Positions 30,357 to 39,340 of a stretch of DNA of 64,000 nt are shown in pieces. The stretch spans positions 173,037-237,036 of the forward strand of contig NZ_SLXL01000004.1 of NCBI RefSeq assembly GCF_004345735.1, written 5' to 3'. Numbering within the stretch: the first letter of the stretch is position 1; each line of letters starts with the position of its first letter. The position numbers and the translations under genes were made by a program. Source of the DNA: Rhodovulum adriaticum (GTDB lineage Bacteria; Pseudomonadota; Alphaproteobacteria; Rhodobacterales; Rhodobacteraceae). The notes under the pieces were generated by a model. The model was not told the origin of the DNA and made no database searches. It saw only the letters and a list, made by a program, of their open reading frames with translations.

Positions 30357-30596
30357 TCAGCCGTCGCAGGCGCAGCCCGGGGGTTTGCGGCAGGTATAGC
30401 TGCGGCTGATGCATGTATCGCCGCAGGCCTTGCCCTTCCTGCAGACCTTGCAACAGGCCGCCTTGATCAGATGGCTGCCGTAGAGGCTGCGCAGCGCGGT
30501 CGCCTGATCGGTCCCCGCCGTGGCGGCGGCTTGCGCCCCCGCGCCGCCCGCCGCAAATGTAACCGTGACCGCAAGCAGAAAAGCCCGAATTGACAT
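30357..30596 (-). CDS. Small Cys-rich secreted protein
   Basis: The 79-residue protein has a signal peptide (MSIRAFLLAVTVTFAAGGAGA). Its short mature part ends in a dense Cys pattern, CCKVCRKGKACGDTC then CRKPPGCACDG, with eight Cys in about 32 residues. Similar small proteins with the phrase CCKVC.KGKACG..CI are widespread in Proteobacteria and have no assigned function. Metal binding or multiple disulfides are the natural guesses. It is convergent with the LivM gene, four bases away from its stop. Confidence 0.75.
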   Translation of the reverse strand: MSIRAFLLAVTVTFAAGGAGAQAAATAGTDQATALRSLYGSHLIKAACCKVCRKGKACGDTCISRSYTCRKPPGCACDG

Positions 30597-30711
30597 GGCA
30601 AACACCCCCGAACGTTAACCAAGGTTAACGGAGCGTCGGTGGTTTTTCCACTTTCCCCTTCGCAGCGGATTTCGCCGGGATGTAGGATGTGTTGTGCCGG
30701 AAGGGAACGAC

Positions 30712-31317
30712 ATGGTTGATCTGCTGATCCTCCTGCCTGCGGCTGGCCGCTCGGCCCGCATGGGCGGGCAGGACAAGCTGCTGATGCCCGTGGACGGGGA
30801 ACCGTTGTTGCGCCGCCAGGTCCGCGCGGCGCTGGCCACCGGCCAGCGCGTTCTGGCAACATTGCCCCGTGGCCGGGCGACAGCGCGCGCGGCCGCGCTT
30901 GCCGGGCTGGCCGGGCCACTCACCATTGCCGAGATCGACGCGGAAGAGGGTATGGCCGCCTCGCTGCGCGCGGGGGCCAAGGCCGCGCAGGCGGCACATG
31001 CGGCCGGCCTGATGGTCATGCTGCCCGACATGCCGGAGATTGGCGCATCGCACGTCGCCAGGCTCGCCCGGGCCTTTGCCGAGGTGCCCGAACGCCCCCT
31101 GCGCGCAACCGACATGGCAGGCATCCCAGGCCATCCGGCGATCCTGCCCGCGCGGCTTTTCCCCGCGCTCGCAGGGCTGAGGGGCGACGCCGGGGCGCGC
31201 GCCCTGTTGCAACGGGAAAACGTCCGCCTGATCCCCCTGGCCGGTCGCGCCGCGATCACGGACCTGGATACACCGGCAGACTGGGCCGCGTGGCAATCCC
31301 GGCAGCAGCAGGGTTAG
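30712..31317 (+). CDS. MobA-like NTP transferase family protein
   Basis: The 201-residue protein begins MVDLLILLPAAGRSARMGGQDKLL, with the nucleotide-binding loop LPAAGRSARMGGQDK. It continues with a conserved MLPDMPEI near residue 105 and GIPGHPAILP near 140, the pattern of MocA/MobA-like molybdenum cofactor cytidylyl- or guanylyltransferases. AAGGGA precedes the ATG. The nearest molybdenum genes are 5 kb away, and no xanthine dehydrogenase or CO dehydrogenase genes are present. The cofactor role is therefore a family-level guess. Confidence 0.78.
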   Translation: MVDLLILLPAAGRSARMGGQDKLLMPVDGEPLLRRQVRAALATGQRVLATLPRGRATARAAALAGLAGPLTIAEIDAEEGMAASLRAGAKAAQAAHAAGLMVMLPDMPEIGASHVARLARAFAEVPERPLRATDMAGIPGHPAILPARLFPALAGLRGDAGARALLQRENVRLIPLAGRAAITDLDTPADWAAWQSRQQQG

Positions 31318-31757
31318 GCGTCTTCGCCCAAAGCCCCGGCCACCCGCATCCGCCGGGCATAAAGGTAAAAGCTGATCGAAATCACCGTCGCCGTCACCAG
31401 CAGGGCAACGCCCCCCGGTCCGGCAAGGTCGGCCAGCGGCGGCGTGGCAAAGCCCATCAACCACACCCCCAAAACGATCATCGCCAGCGCCGCGACCCCC
31501 AGCACCCACGGTGCGATACCAGAGCGCAGGAACAACAGCACCGCCCCCAGCAACCCGCCCCAGACCGCCGTGGCCCAGGCGCCATCAGCCAACGGCGGCA
31601 GCGCGGTGAAAAAGCTGGACTGCGGTTGCGTGAACAGCACCAGATAGGGGGCGATGCTGTATTGCGTCAGCAGATAATCCACCGCCCCAGCCAGGTGCCA
31701 GAGGATGGCGAGGATCGCCACCGGCATCAGATGCCAGGTTTCGGTATCGTCGGACAT
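31314..31757 (-). CDS. Four-helix membrane protein, unknown
   Basis: The 147-residue protein begins MSDDTETWHLMPVAILAILW and has four hydrophobic segments (VAILAILWHLAGAVDYLL, WATAVWGGLLGAVLLFL, WVLGVAALAMIVLGVWL, GGVALLVTATVISISFYLYA). AAGGA precedes the ATG. The pattern WHLAGAVDYLLTQ is common in a family of small inner-membrane proteins often described as sugar transporter-like, without established activity. Its end overlaps the MobA-like gene by four bases on the opposite strand. Confidence 0.65.
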   Translation of the reverse strand: MSDDTETWHLMPVAILAILWHLAGAVDYLLTQYSIAPYLVLFTQPQSSFFTALPPLADGAWATAVWGGLLGAVLLFLRSGIAPWVLGVAALAMIVLGVWLMGFATPPLADLAGPGGVALLVTATVISISFYLYARRMRVAGALGEDA

Positions 31758-31840
31758 GGCCGATTCCTTCGCGCGCCAAAGTGGGAACGGGATCAACTTG
31801 CCCGCTCGCTTCGCGGCTGTCCAGCCGGTGCGACGTTTTG

Positions 31841-31872
31841 GGCGGGGCCGCGCATCCCCCAGCGGCCCCGCC
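31841..31872. terminator. Strong GC hairpin downstream of the large Hint gene
   Basis: GGCGGGGCCGC (31841-31851) and GCGGCCCCGCC (31862-31872) form a perfect 11-bp stem 44 bp past the stop of the minus-strand Hint gene. There is no T-run on either side, so it is a weak intrinsic terminator at best. Confidence 0.45.
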
Positions 31873-31915
31873 AACGCGGGTCGGGGGGGCGGCCCCCGGC
31901 CCGGCTGCACCACGA

Positions 31916-34552
31916 TCAGTTCTGGTTGAGAAGCAAAGCCTCGTGCTTTTTCAGGGTCTTGCGCGCGGCGACATAGTCCCGGCGGCCAACGTCGGTGCGC
32001 AGCTCGGGGAACAGTTCATAGATCTCGCTGCGCTGTGCATCGCCCATCCCGCCCAGCGTGTAATCGCCGGGCTGGAAGCTTTCGGTCCAGGCGCCGTTGG
32101 ACAGCACGACCTCGTGCTGGTCGAACATGAAGTGAAGGTAGGTCAGACCCTCGGGACGGACCACGCGGATGCCACCGTCATCGGTCAGGTGCTTGGCCGC
32201 GACCAGGACTTCACGCTCTTCGAAATACAGCGCCGCACGGTCGCTGGCGATCAACACCCGGTGTTGCGGGCTGACCAGCATGTCGCGTTCCGGCAGGCCG
32301 TTGCCAAGCGCGCCCGCGCGGATCAGCACCGGCGCCAGGTGGGTATCCCGGGCCAGACGGTCCGTCGGCACCGGCGTCGACCCGATCCAGCGGATTTCCT
32401 GGATGCCGTTGTCGCGGGTGATGACCTTGTCGCCTTCGCGCAGCTCTTCCACCGGGCGTTCGCCCCTCGGCGTCGCAATCAGCGTGCCGGGGGTAAAGCA
32501 GGGAATGATCTCCTCGATATTGGTGAAGTTGATGTTCGAGCTTTCCCCGGTGGTCGAATTGACCAGGGTCACCTGCCCGTCAAAGCCATTGCCATCGCTG
32601 TCGGTGGTTTTCGCCAGGTTGTCGACGGTCCAGCCGTTATCGGTCAGCGGCCGCAGGTCCAGCGTGTCCCAATCCACCCCTTCAGAGCCGCCGTCGACGG
32701 TGCTGTCAGCCGACCCGCCCGCTTCGCCGGTGGAGTTGATGTAGAACGTGTCCTGATCGGCGCCGCCGCTCAGCACATCGTCGTCACCACCGCCGTAGAT
32801 GGTGTCGTCGCCCGTGCCGCCATCCACATTGTCGGTGCCGGCACCGCCGTCGATCACGTCATCGCCGCCGCCGCCAAAGATGGTGTCGTCGCCTTCGCCG
32901 CCGGTCAGGGTATCGTTGCCCTCGACCACTGTTTCGGACGCGTTTTCAACGGTGTAATGGGCATTGTCAAAGCTCGCCCCGGCGCCCTCAACCGCCACGG
33001 TAAAGACCGGATCGTCATAGTCCTGATCGCCCAGCCCGTCGACATCCTCAAAGCCCAGCGTGACAGAGCCGTCGGCGTTTTCACTGAAACCGGCCGTGTG
33101 CACCAACCCATCGGGGTTCAGCGCCTCGTTCCCGCTGTGGGCGGCGGTGTGGAAGACATCGCCATCCAGAACGGTTTCGGTGCCATCCTCGGCCACGAAG
33201 ACAAGCACCGGATTGACCGTATCCACCGTCGCGGGATTGCCGCTGGCATCCTGAAAGACGTAAGTCCCCTCGCCCAGGGCATCGTAATCGTTCAGCGAGG
33301 CCCCTTGCGAGATCAGGAAGACACCGACCTGCGCCCCGGGTTCGGTCACATAGGTATAGCTGCTGCCCGGCTCCAGATCGCCGCCAGACCCCGGCTCGGA
33401 CGTATTTTCAAAGGCGATCTCGACATTCGTGATCTCGCCGGTGTCGGGGTCGATCGTGTAGACCCCCATGGTATTGAGATACCCGGCCTCTTCGCCCTCA
33501 AAGGTGATCGTGGCAATCGTCGGTTCATTGCCGCCGTCGCCATAGATCGTGTCGTCGCCGGTCCCGCCCTCGACCGTGTCGTCGCCGCCCCCGCCGTAGA
33601 CAAGATCGTCCCCGGTTCCGGCGTCCACGTCATCATTACCCGCACCGGCATAGACCTCGTCGTCGCCCGCACCGGACTCCACCGTGTCGGCGCCGTCGCC
33701 AGCCAGAACGATATCGTCGTCGGGCGCCTCGCCGGGCAGGATCGCATCGCCCGAATCGATCATGTCGCCCTCGGGATCGCCAGTATAGGCCGCGTCGATC
33801 ACGTCGTCGCCCGTGGTCCCCTCGACCAGGCCGTCGCCGGTTGTCACCGACGCGTCACTGACAGCGACATAGGCAATCTTGCCATCGAACGGGTCGTCAT
33901 AGTCACCATCGTCTTCTTCGCGCGCGCCGATGGTGAAATTCTCGTCGTCGTTGTCGCCGATATCCATGGTCAGTCCGGTGACCGTATCGTCGGTCAGGGT
34001 TTCGGACTGGCCGGTGGTCTCGTTCTCGACCGTCAGCACGGCCCCTGTCATCGCATCCCAGCTGTAGCGCACCGTCACCACGTCCCCGGCCGAGAAGAAA
34101 CCGTCGGACGTGGTCAGCTTGGTCGAAACGCTGCCGGTGTAATGGACCACCTTGACCGCACCGTTATCGGTCGTCGCCAGGCCGAAATAACCTTCGTCGT
34201 CCCGGTCGTCATATTCGCCACGGCTGACAAGGGTGCCCCCTTCCAATTCCGACCCGCAATGTTCTGCATCGGCGATGAAGCGGGTTTCGATCGTGCCCGC
34301 GGTCAGATCGAACGGCGTGTCTTCGCCATCGATATCCACGTGGTCGTTATAGCCGTCCAGCACCAGCCAGCCGCCGTAATTGCTGGCACCTTCGTCGTAG
34401 CTGCCGTTCTGGGCAACGCCGTCGTCAAGGCCCGTATCGGCAGCCACCTTGGATGCGCCATCGTCAAATTCCCAAAGTCCGATCAGCCGCCCCGGCAGGG
34501 AGGTCGCATCGAAATCCGCACCGGTCGAGGACCCGTCGCCGCTAGTGGTCAT
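31916..34552 (-). CDS. Large secreted LamG/RTX/Hint-domain protein
   Basis: The 878-residue acidic protein has four recognisable parts. An N-terminal LamG/concanavalin-like domain (LIGLWEFDDGASKV to about residue 230) is followed by RTX nonapeptide blocks (GAGDDEVYAGAGNDDVDAG near 295 and GGEGDDTIFGGGGDDVIDGG near 560). Between the RTX blocks lies a domain resembling DUF4114 (VLVFVAEDGTETVLDGDVFH). A C-terminal Hint domain runs from CFTPGTLIATPRGERPVEEL near 690 to SPQHRV. The RTX repeats bind calcium and mark export by type I secretion; Hint domains can cleave themselves from the chain. GGAGGTGCGAC precedes the ATG. It is monocistronic with a long upstream region. Confidence 0.87.
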   Translation of the reverse strand: MTTSGDGSSTGADFDATSLPGRLIGLWEFDDGASKVAADTGLDDGVAQNGSYDEGASNYGGWLVLDGYNDHVDIDGEDTPFDLTAGTIETRFIADAEHCGSELEGGTLVSRGEYDDRDDEGYFGLATTDNGAVKVVHYTGSVSTKLTTSDGFFSAGDVVTVRYSWDAMTGAVLTVENETTGQSETLTDDTVTGLTMDIGDNDDENFTIGAREEDDGDYDDPFDGKIAYVAVSDASVTTGDGLVEGTTGDDVIDAAYTGDPEGDMIDSGDAILPGEAPDDDIVLAGDGADTVESGAGDDEVYAGAGNDDVDAGTGDDLVYGGGGDDTVEGGTGDDTIYGDGGNEPTIATITFEGEEAGYLNTMGVYTIDPDTGEITNVEIAFENTSEPGSGGDLEPGSSYTYVTEPGAQVGVFLISQGASLNDYDALGEGTYVFQDASGNPATVDTVNPVLVFVAEDGTETVLDGDVFHTAAHSGNEALNPDGLVHTAGFSENADGSVTLGFEDVDGLGDQDYDDPVFTVAVEGAGASFDNAHYTVENASETVVEGNDTLTGGEGDDTIFGGGGDDVIDGGAGTDNVDGGTGDDTIYGGGDDDVLSGGADQDTFYINSTGEAGGSADSTVDGGSEGVDWDTLDLRPLTDNGWTVDNLAKTTDSDGNGFDGQVTLVNSTTGESSNINFTNIEEIIPCFTPGTLIATPRGERPVEELREGDKVITRDNGIQEIRWIGSTPVPTDRLARDTHLAPVLIRAGALGNGLPERDMLVSPQHRVLIASDRAALYFEEREVLVAAKHLTDDGGIRVVRPEGLTYLHFMFDQHEVVLSNGAWTESFQPGDYTLGGMGDAQRSEIYELFPELRTDVGRRDYVAARKTLKKHEALLLNQN

Positions 34553-35588
34553 GTCGCACCTCCATCAACTCCGCCGCCCATGCAAATCCGCACAGAACAG
34601 CCGCCCGGCCAAGTCCGGGTTAACGCTCATCTCTCCAGCCCCTGACGTCAAAAACCGGCTGTGGCGGGCGCACACGGATGAGCAGACGGAAGGCACAGCT
34701 TCCACTTACACCCAGCCATTGGACGGTCCTCTGAACAAAGACCGAGCCCAAGACTTGTGCGGCCACCCCCATGGCCAGCAGAGAGCGCCCCCCAGCAGGA
34801 CACATCTATTGTTACCGCCGCGCCTGCTGCCCACAAAGCGAAATCTGGCAAGATTACGACCAGATTGCGCCCCTCCCGGGCAAATCGGGCATTCGCGGGA
34901 TCCGCACCCGCAGCGGGGCAACACCACATTGTTTCGGCCTGGACCAGCTTATTGTTTCCCTTGTCGGGAGAAACCCTTTGACAGGAGTCATTGGCCTTCC
35001 AAACCTCAACAATCAAAGCGGGGTCGCCGCCCCTACACCTCGGATCGTTTCCATTTAACCCCTCGTTTGGGGCGAATTTCAGGCGATTAAAGGAAGAGAT
35101 CTGACCAATGCACAAAATGCGGTGAGCGTTTCAAGAGATAGGTCAATGCACCTGAGGAGGCAGAATCATCGCCGATGCGGCAACAAGGCCCCTTTCCCTG
35201 ACGTGACCGATTCGCCCTGCGCGCTGCCGCCGGTGCCCGCAGATATACCGGGATCGTCAGTGCCACCTCCCCGAATCGTGGATGCCGCACGCCCAGCCTG
35301 GGGCTTCGCCCTCGAAAACCGGGCGCACCGGGATGAGTTGACTGGCAACAAAAGCACCGCAGCGCAGACCGGGGTCGTCAGAGCGGCAATTGCCCGATGT
35401 CGGTTCGCCAAATGGACCATAGCGGCGGTCGGTGAATCGCCCCCTTGGGCCGGGTGGGCTGCATGAGCATGTTTTCGTTCTGCCCGCACATTGTGCGACC
35501 TCTCGCGGACCGCCCAGTTTAGCACCGAGCCAAACCCGCCATGTGTGGCGTTTCACCGCTGTTTGCCGCGGCTCGATGGGAAAAAAAG
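34553..35588. other. About 1 kb with no convincing gene
   Basis: Open frames exist on both strands but none has protein character or a ribosome site. The part next to 34553 must hold the promoter of the large Hint gene. Two direct copies of GRYCAATGCAC lie at 35103-35113 and 35141-35151, 38 bp apart, and a CCCC-TCGTTT-GGGG hairpin near 35060. They could be regulator sites or a small RNA signal, but nothing is certain. Confidence 0.4.
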
Positions 35589-35663
35589 CGTTATTAAGCT
35601 GACCTGAATAACGAAAGGCTTGCAGGCTGTTTTTGCCGACCGTTATGCAGCTCACCTATATAG
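35589..35663 (+). promoter_or_regulatory. Mo-box-like palindromes and promoter of the molybdate locus
   Basis: CGTTATT-N11-AATAACG at 35589-35613 is a perfect palindrome. A second, related element CGTTAT-N10-TATATAGC spans 35641-35663. A sigma-70-type promoter fits between them: TTGCCG at 35633-35638, 18 bp, TATATA at 35657-35662, so the second element covers the -10. Both resemble ModE/MopA-type boxes (CGTTATAT with its reverse), which respond to molybdate. No modE-like gene is in the window. Confidence 0.65.
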
Positions 35664-35757
35664 CCCTTCCACGCTGCAAGCGGATCGGGGCAAGCGCCCG
35701 CCATCACGCCGACACTGCGGGCAGTGAAACCGAAGAAACGACAAGACCAGGACGAAA

Positions 35758-36186
35758 ATGATGGAAACAAGCACCCGAAACACATTCCGCTGCACGGTCA
35801 GCAAGATCACCCAGGGCGCGGTGAACGCGGAAATCGACCTTGCGCTTTCCGACGGCCGGCGGCTGGCCGCCGTCATCACCGAACGCAGTGCAGAGGATAT
35901 GGGCCTGAAGGAAGGCAACGAGGTCTTTGCCCTGATCAAGGCCACGTTCGTCATGCTGATGGTTGGGGATGCGCCAGGCCGGGTGTCGGCCTGCAACCAG
36001 TTTCCCGGCACGGTTTCCGCCCGCAAGGACGGCCCGGTGAACAGCGAGATCACCCTGAATCTGGGCGACGGCAACGCCATCACGGCGATCGTCACACGCG
36101 GCAGCGCAGACAGCCTGGGGCTGAAGGTCGGGGCGACAGCGACCGCGCTGTTCAAGGCCTCTCACATCATCATCGCGCTGCCCTGA
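35758..36186 (+). CDS. Tandem molbindin (two Mop/TOBE domains)
   Basis: The 142-residue protein consists of two copies of the roughly 70-residue Mop domain. Copy one holds NTFRCTVSKITQGAVNAEIDL and VITERSAEDMGLKEGNEVFALIKATFVML; copy two, after an internal link, holds NQFPGTVSARKDGPVNSEITL and VTRGSADSLGLKVGATATALFKASHIII. Each long string is quoted only for its key residues SAEDMGLKEG and SADSLGLKVG. Molbindins bind molybdate or tungstate as oligomers and act as cytoplasmic stores. It is the first gene after the Mo-box region and is followed by modA after 36 bp. The adjacent ModC lacks a TOBE domain, so this protein may supply that function. Confidence 0.87.
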   Translation: MMETSTRNTFRCTVSKITQGAVNAEIDLALSDGRRLAAVITERSAEDMGLKEGNEVFALIKATFVMLMVGDAPGRVSACNQFPGTVSARKDGPVNSEITLNLGDGNAITAIVTRGSADSLGLKVGATATALFKASHIIIALP

Positions 36187-36222
36187 GGGCGCGCACGACC
36201 CTCCAAAGGAAAGGAACCCGTC

Positions 36223-36987
36223 ATGACCAACGCAATACACACCCTGCGCCGGGGCGCTGCGGCCCTGCTGGCCGTCTGCGCCCTGTCCGGCCCGGCACAA
36301 TCGGCGGAAACCATCGCCGCGGTGGCCGCCAATTTCACCGAAGCCGCCAAGGAAATCGGCGCCGCCTTCACCCAGGCAACCGGGCATCAGGTCACCTATA
36401 GCTTTGGCCCGACCGGCCAGCTTTATGCTCAGATCACCCAGGACGCCCCGTTCGAGGTGTTCCTCGCCGCCGACCAGGCCCGCCCCGAACGGGCCGAGGC
36501 CGAAGGATACGCGGTGCCCGGATCGCGGTTCACCTACGCGGTGGGCCAGCTGGTCTTGTGGAGTGCGGATACCGACCTGATCGACGGGACCGACGCGGCG
36601 CTGAGGGGCGACGACTTTACCCATCTTGCCATCGCCAACCCCCAGACCGCCCCCTATGGCGCGGCCGCGGTCGAGGTGATGACCGCACTGGGCGTCTACG
36701 ACGATCTCGCCCCCAAGATCGTGCAGGGCAAAAGCATCAGCCAGACCTACCAGTTCACCGCGACAGGCAATGCCGATCTGGGTTTTGTCGCCCTCAGCCA
36801 GGTCGCGGCCGATGCGGGCGGTTCCCGCTGGGTGATCCCGCAAGACCTGTACGCGCCGATCCGGCAGGACGCGGTCCTGCTGCAAAAAGGGGCCGGAAAC
36901 GAGGCTGCTGCCGCCTTTGTCGAATTCCTAAACGGCCCCGAGGCCCGCGCCATCATTGCCGGATACGGCTACGGCACCGGCGAATAG
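36223..36987 (+). CDS. modA: Molybdate ABC transporter, periplasmic binding protein
   Basis: The 254-residue protein has a signal peptide (MTNAIHTLRRGAAALLAVCA to about residue 27) and the ModA pattern of a type II binding protein: IAAVAANFTEAAKEIGAAF, YSFGPTGQLYAQI, ADQARPERAEAEGYAVPGS, and IANPQTAPYGAAAVEVM. The first Ser/Thr-rich loop and the PYGAAA turn form the oxyanion pocket in ModA relatives. It lies between the molbindin gene and a second binding-protein gene. Confidence 0.88.
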   Translation: MTNAIHTLRRGAAALLAVCALSGPAQSAETIAAVAANFTEAAKEIGAAFTQATGHQVTYSFGPTGQLYAQITQDAPFEVFLAADQARPERAEAEGYAVPGSRFTYAVGQLVLWSADTDLIDGTDAALRGDDFTHLAIANPQTAPYGAAAVEVMTALGVYDDLAPKIVQGKSISQTYQFTATGNADLGFVALSQVAADAGGSRWVIPQDLYAPIRQDAVLLQKGAGNEAAAAFVEFLNGPEARAIIAGYGYGTGE

Positions 36988-37108
36988 CCACGTTAGCGGG
37001 CCGCTGTTCGGGGCAGCCCACGATCATTTCCCCGGCCACCTGGCAGCCCCCGCCCTGGCCCGAACCCGTCCGGTGACGGGGAAAACCAAGCCCGCGAAGG
37101 AGTCAACG

Positions 37109-37858
37109 ATGCTCGCCCGTTTCTGTCTTGCCCTTTCCCTTGCAGCGGCCATTTCCGGCGCCGCCTTTGCCGAAACGCTGTTCGTCTATTCCGGTGCCGG
37201 GCTGCGGCCAGCCGTCCAGCCCCTGGCCGAACGGTTCGAGGCCGCAACCGGCCACGAGGTCGTCCTGGAATATGGCGGCACCGGCCAGATCCTGGCCCGG
37301 TTCCAGACCACCGGGCGGGGCGATGTGTTCCTTGCCGGAACCCGCTTCTTCTCCGACAAGCTGGAGGCCGCGCACCAGATCGAGGGCGTTACGGCTCTGG
37401 GCGCCCACGGCGCCGCGATCGGGGTGTCCCGGGCGCAGGTCGGCACGATCCGCGGCGTGGGCGATCTGGCCCGGCCCGGTCTGCGGCTGGCCCTGGGCGA
37501 TCCACAGGCGATGGCGCTTGGCCGTACCGCCGACGAGATCATGCAGACTTGCGGCGATCCGCAGGCGATCCGCGCCAACACGCTGGTCCGCGCCACCACC
37601 CTGCAACAATTGGCCCTGTACGTGGCCGAGGGCAATGTTGATGCCGCGATCCTGTCGGTTTCGGCCGCCTTGCCCCATAGCGGCAAGATCGAAATCGTGG
37701 CGATCCCGGCCGATTGCTATGCTGCCGAGCAGATCACCGGCGGTGTGCTCTCTACCGCCCGGCACCCCGGCATCGCGGCCGATTTCGTGGCCTTCCTCGC
37801 CTCGGAGGAGGGACGCGCGGCCTTTGCCGCCGTGGGCTTCGGCCCGGCAGGGGAATAG
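37109..37858 (+). CDS. Second molybdate/tungstate-type binding protein
   Basis: The 249-residue protein from the ATG at 37109 has a signal peptide (MLARFCLALSLAAAISGAAFA) and then LFVYSGAGLRPAVQPLAERF, EYGGTGQILARFQTTGRGDVFLAG and LALGDPQAMALGRTADEI (ligand loops). GCGAAGGAG lies before the start. It is a ModA-like protein only distantly similar to the modA product one gene earlier, and it is directly adjacent to modB. Two binding proteins with one permease may mean two oxyanions (for example molybdate and tungstate), or a duplicated receptor of different affinity. The ligand is not proven. Confidence 0.75.
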   Translation: MLARFCLALSLAAAISGAAFAETLFVYSGAGLRPAVQPLAERFEAATGHEVVLEYGGTGQILARFQTTGRGDVFLAGTRFFSDKLEAAHQIEGVTALGAHGAAIGVSRAQVGTIRGVGDLARPGLRLALGDPQAMALGRTADEIMQTCGDPQAIRANTLVRATTLQQLALYVAEGNVDAAILSVSAALPHSGKIEIVAIPADCYAAEQITGGVLSTARHPGIAADFVAFLASEEGRAAFAAVGFGPAGE

Positions 37859-37869
37859 GGCGCGTGCGG

Positions 37870-38682
37870 ATGCTCTCGGCCCTTGTCTGGCTGCCGCTCG
37901 TGCTGATCGTCACCACGATCCTGGGCGCGGTCGGGGCGCTGGTCAGCCACCTGCCGCTGCCTGCCCTGGCAGAGGCCGTATCCTCGCCAGAGACGCGCTT
38001 TGCCGTGGCCATGTCATTGCGCACCTCGCTGCTGGCGCTTGGACTGGCGCTGGCCCTTGGCCTGCCGGCCGCCTGGCTGCTGGCCCGCCGCCGGTTCGCC
38101 GGAAAGGCGGTAATCGAGACGACCCTGGATCTGCCCATGGTCACCCCGCCGCTGGTCGCGGGGATCGGCCTGATGTTTCTGCTGGGCCACCAGACGCCCG
38201 TGGGCGGGGCGGCACAAACGCTGGGGCTCGGCCTGCTGTTTTCGCCTGCCGGTGTTGTCCTGGCCCAGACCTATATCGCAACCTCGGTCATCGTGCGCAG
38301 CGCGCGCGCCGCCTTTGGCGCGGTTGATCCCGGTTTCGCCACCAGTGCCGCAACGCTGGGGGTGCCGCCCCTGTGGTCGTTCCTGCTGGTCGAGGTGCCG
38401 ATGGCAGGCCGGGCGCTGCTGGCTGCGGCGGTGCTGGGCTGGGCCCGCGCCCTGGGCGAGTTCGGGGCGACACTGATGGTGGCCGGTGCGACACGGATGC
38501 ATACCGAAACCCTGCCGTTGGCGGTCTACCTCAACATCGCCAGCGGCCGGACCGATATCGCCATCGCCTGCGCGCTGACGCTCTTGGCCCTCGCCTTTGC
38601 CCTGCTTCTGGCGATCCGGCTGCTGACGGCCGAGCGCGACAACAGCCTGCGGGGGGATGCCGATGCCCGGCTTGCAGCTTGA
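37870..38682 (+). CDS. modB: Molybdate ABC transporter permease
   Basis: The 270-residue protein has five or more hydrophobic segments and the EAA loop region with GWARALGEFGATLMVAGATRM near residue 190, as in ModB/CysTW permeases, plus LPAAWLLARRRF and LDLPMVTPPLVAGIGLMFL near residue 75. The start is either GTG 37864 or ATG 37870. The stop lies 25 bp inside the start of modC, so the two genes overlap. It forms the inner-membrane pathway with ModC. Confidence 0.9.
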   Translation: MLSALVWLPLVLIVTTILGAVGALVSHLPLPALAEAVSSPETRFAVAMSLRTSLLALGLALALGLPAAWLLARRRFAGKAVIETTLDLPMVTPPLVAGIGLMFLLGHQTPVGGAAQTLGLGLLFSPAGVVLAQTYIATSVIVRSARAAFGAVDPGFATSAATLGVPPLWSFLLVEVPMAGRALLAAAVLGWARALGEFGATLMVAGATRMHTETLPLAVYLNIASGRTDIAIACALTLLALAFALLLAIRLLTAERDNSLRGDADARLAA

Positions 38683-39340
38683 GGGCGTGGCGAACGCGGT
38701 ACTGGCCCCGCTGGCGCTGCGCGTGCGGGCCGGAGAGGCTGTGGCGATCCTTGGCCCCTCGGGCGCGGGGAAAAGCACGCTGCTCAAAATCATCGCGGGG
38801 CTGTTGCCGCACCGGGGCCGGGTTGTCCTTGGCGGGCAAGACCTGACCGGGACGCCGCCCCACCGCCGCGGGATCGGCTACATGAGCCAGGACCTGCACC
38901 TGTTTCCCCATCTTACCGTGGCACAGAACCTGCACCTGCCGCTGTTGTTCCACCGGGGCACACGCACGGCCCGCACCGCCCGGGTGGCCGAAACCCTGCG
39001 CCTGTGCTCCATCGCCCACCGCGCCGACCGCCGCCCCGCCAGCCTGTCGGGCGGCGAACGCCAGCGCGCGGCACTGGCTCGGGCGCTTGTCGCCCGACCA
39101 CGACTGCTGTTGCTGGATGAACCCTTTGCCAATCTCGACCACGCCACCCGGGCCACCCTATGGCGTGAGGTCGACAGCCTGCGCCGAGACCTGGGCATGA
39201 CCGCGCTGATCGTGACCCATGACCCTGCCGAGGCCGCCGCGCTTGCCGATCGTTCGGTCCGCATCGCCGGTGGCATCCTGACCGAAAGGACCGACACGAC
39301 ATGCTCCCCCTTGATGACGACACCCTGCTTCGCCTGCTGA
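38657..39340 (+). CDS. modC: Molybdate ABC transporter ATP-binding protein (TOBE-less ModC)
   Basis: The 227-residue protein has Walker [10 protein letters not shown] near residue 32, the Q-loop in GYMSQDLHLF, the signature LSGGERQRAALARAL, Walker B LLLLDEPFANLD and the H-loop LIVTHDPAEAAAL. Typical E. coli-type ModC is about 350 residues with a C-terminal TOBE domain that binds molybdate; this one ends right after the ATPase core, so that sensing domain is absent. The reading frame overlaps the next gene by 40 bp, and its last dozen residues are not conserved-looking. Confidence 0.88.
   Translation: MPMPGLQLEGVANAVLAPLALRVRAGEAVAILGPSGAGKSTLLKIIAGLLPHRGRVVLGGQDLTGTPPHRRGIGYMSQDLHLFPHLTVAQNLHLPLLFHRGTRTARTARVAETLRLCSIAHRADRRPASLSGGERQRAALARALVARPRLLLLDEPFANLDHATRATLWREVDSLRRDLGMTALIVTHDPAEAAALADRSVRIAGGILTERTDTTCSPLMTTPCFAC

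Noticed and set aside
31781..34645. A 954-residue plus-strand protein opposite the large Hint gene
   Set aside because: It is an antisense shadow: the minus strand carries LamG, RTX and Hint domains with a good ribosome site.
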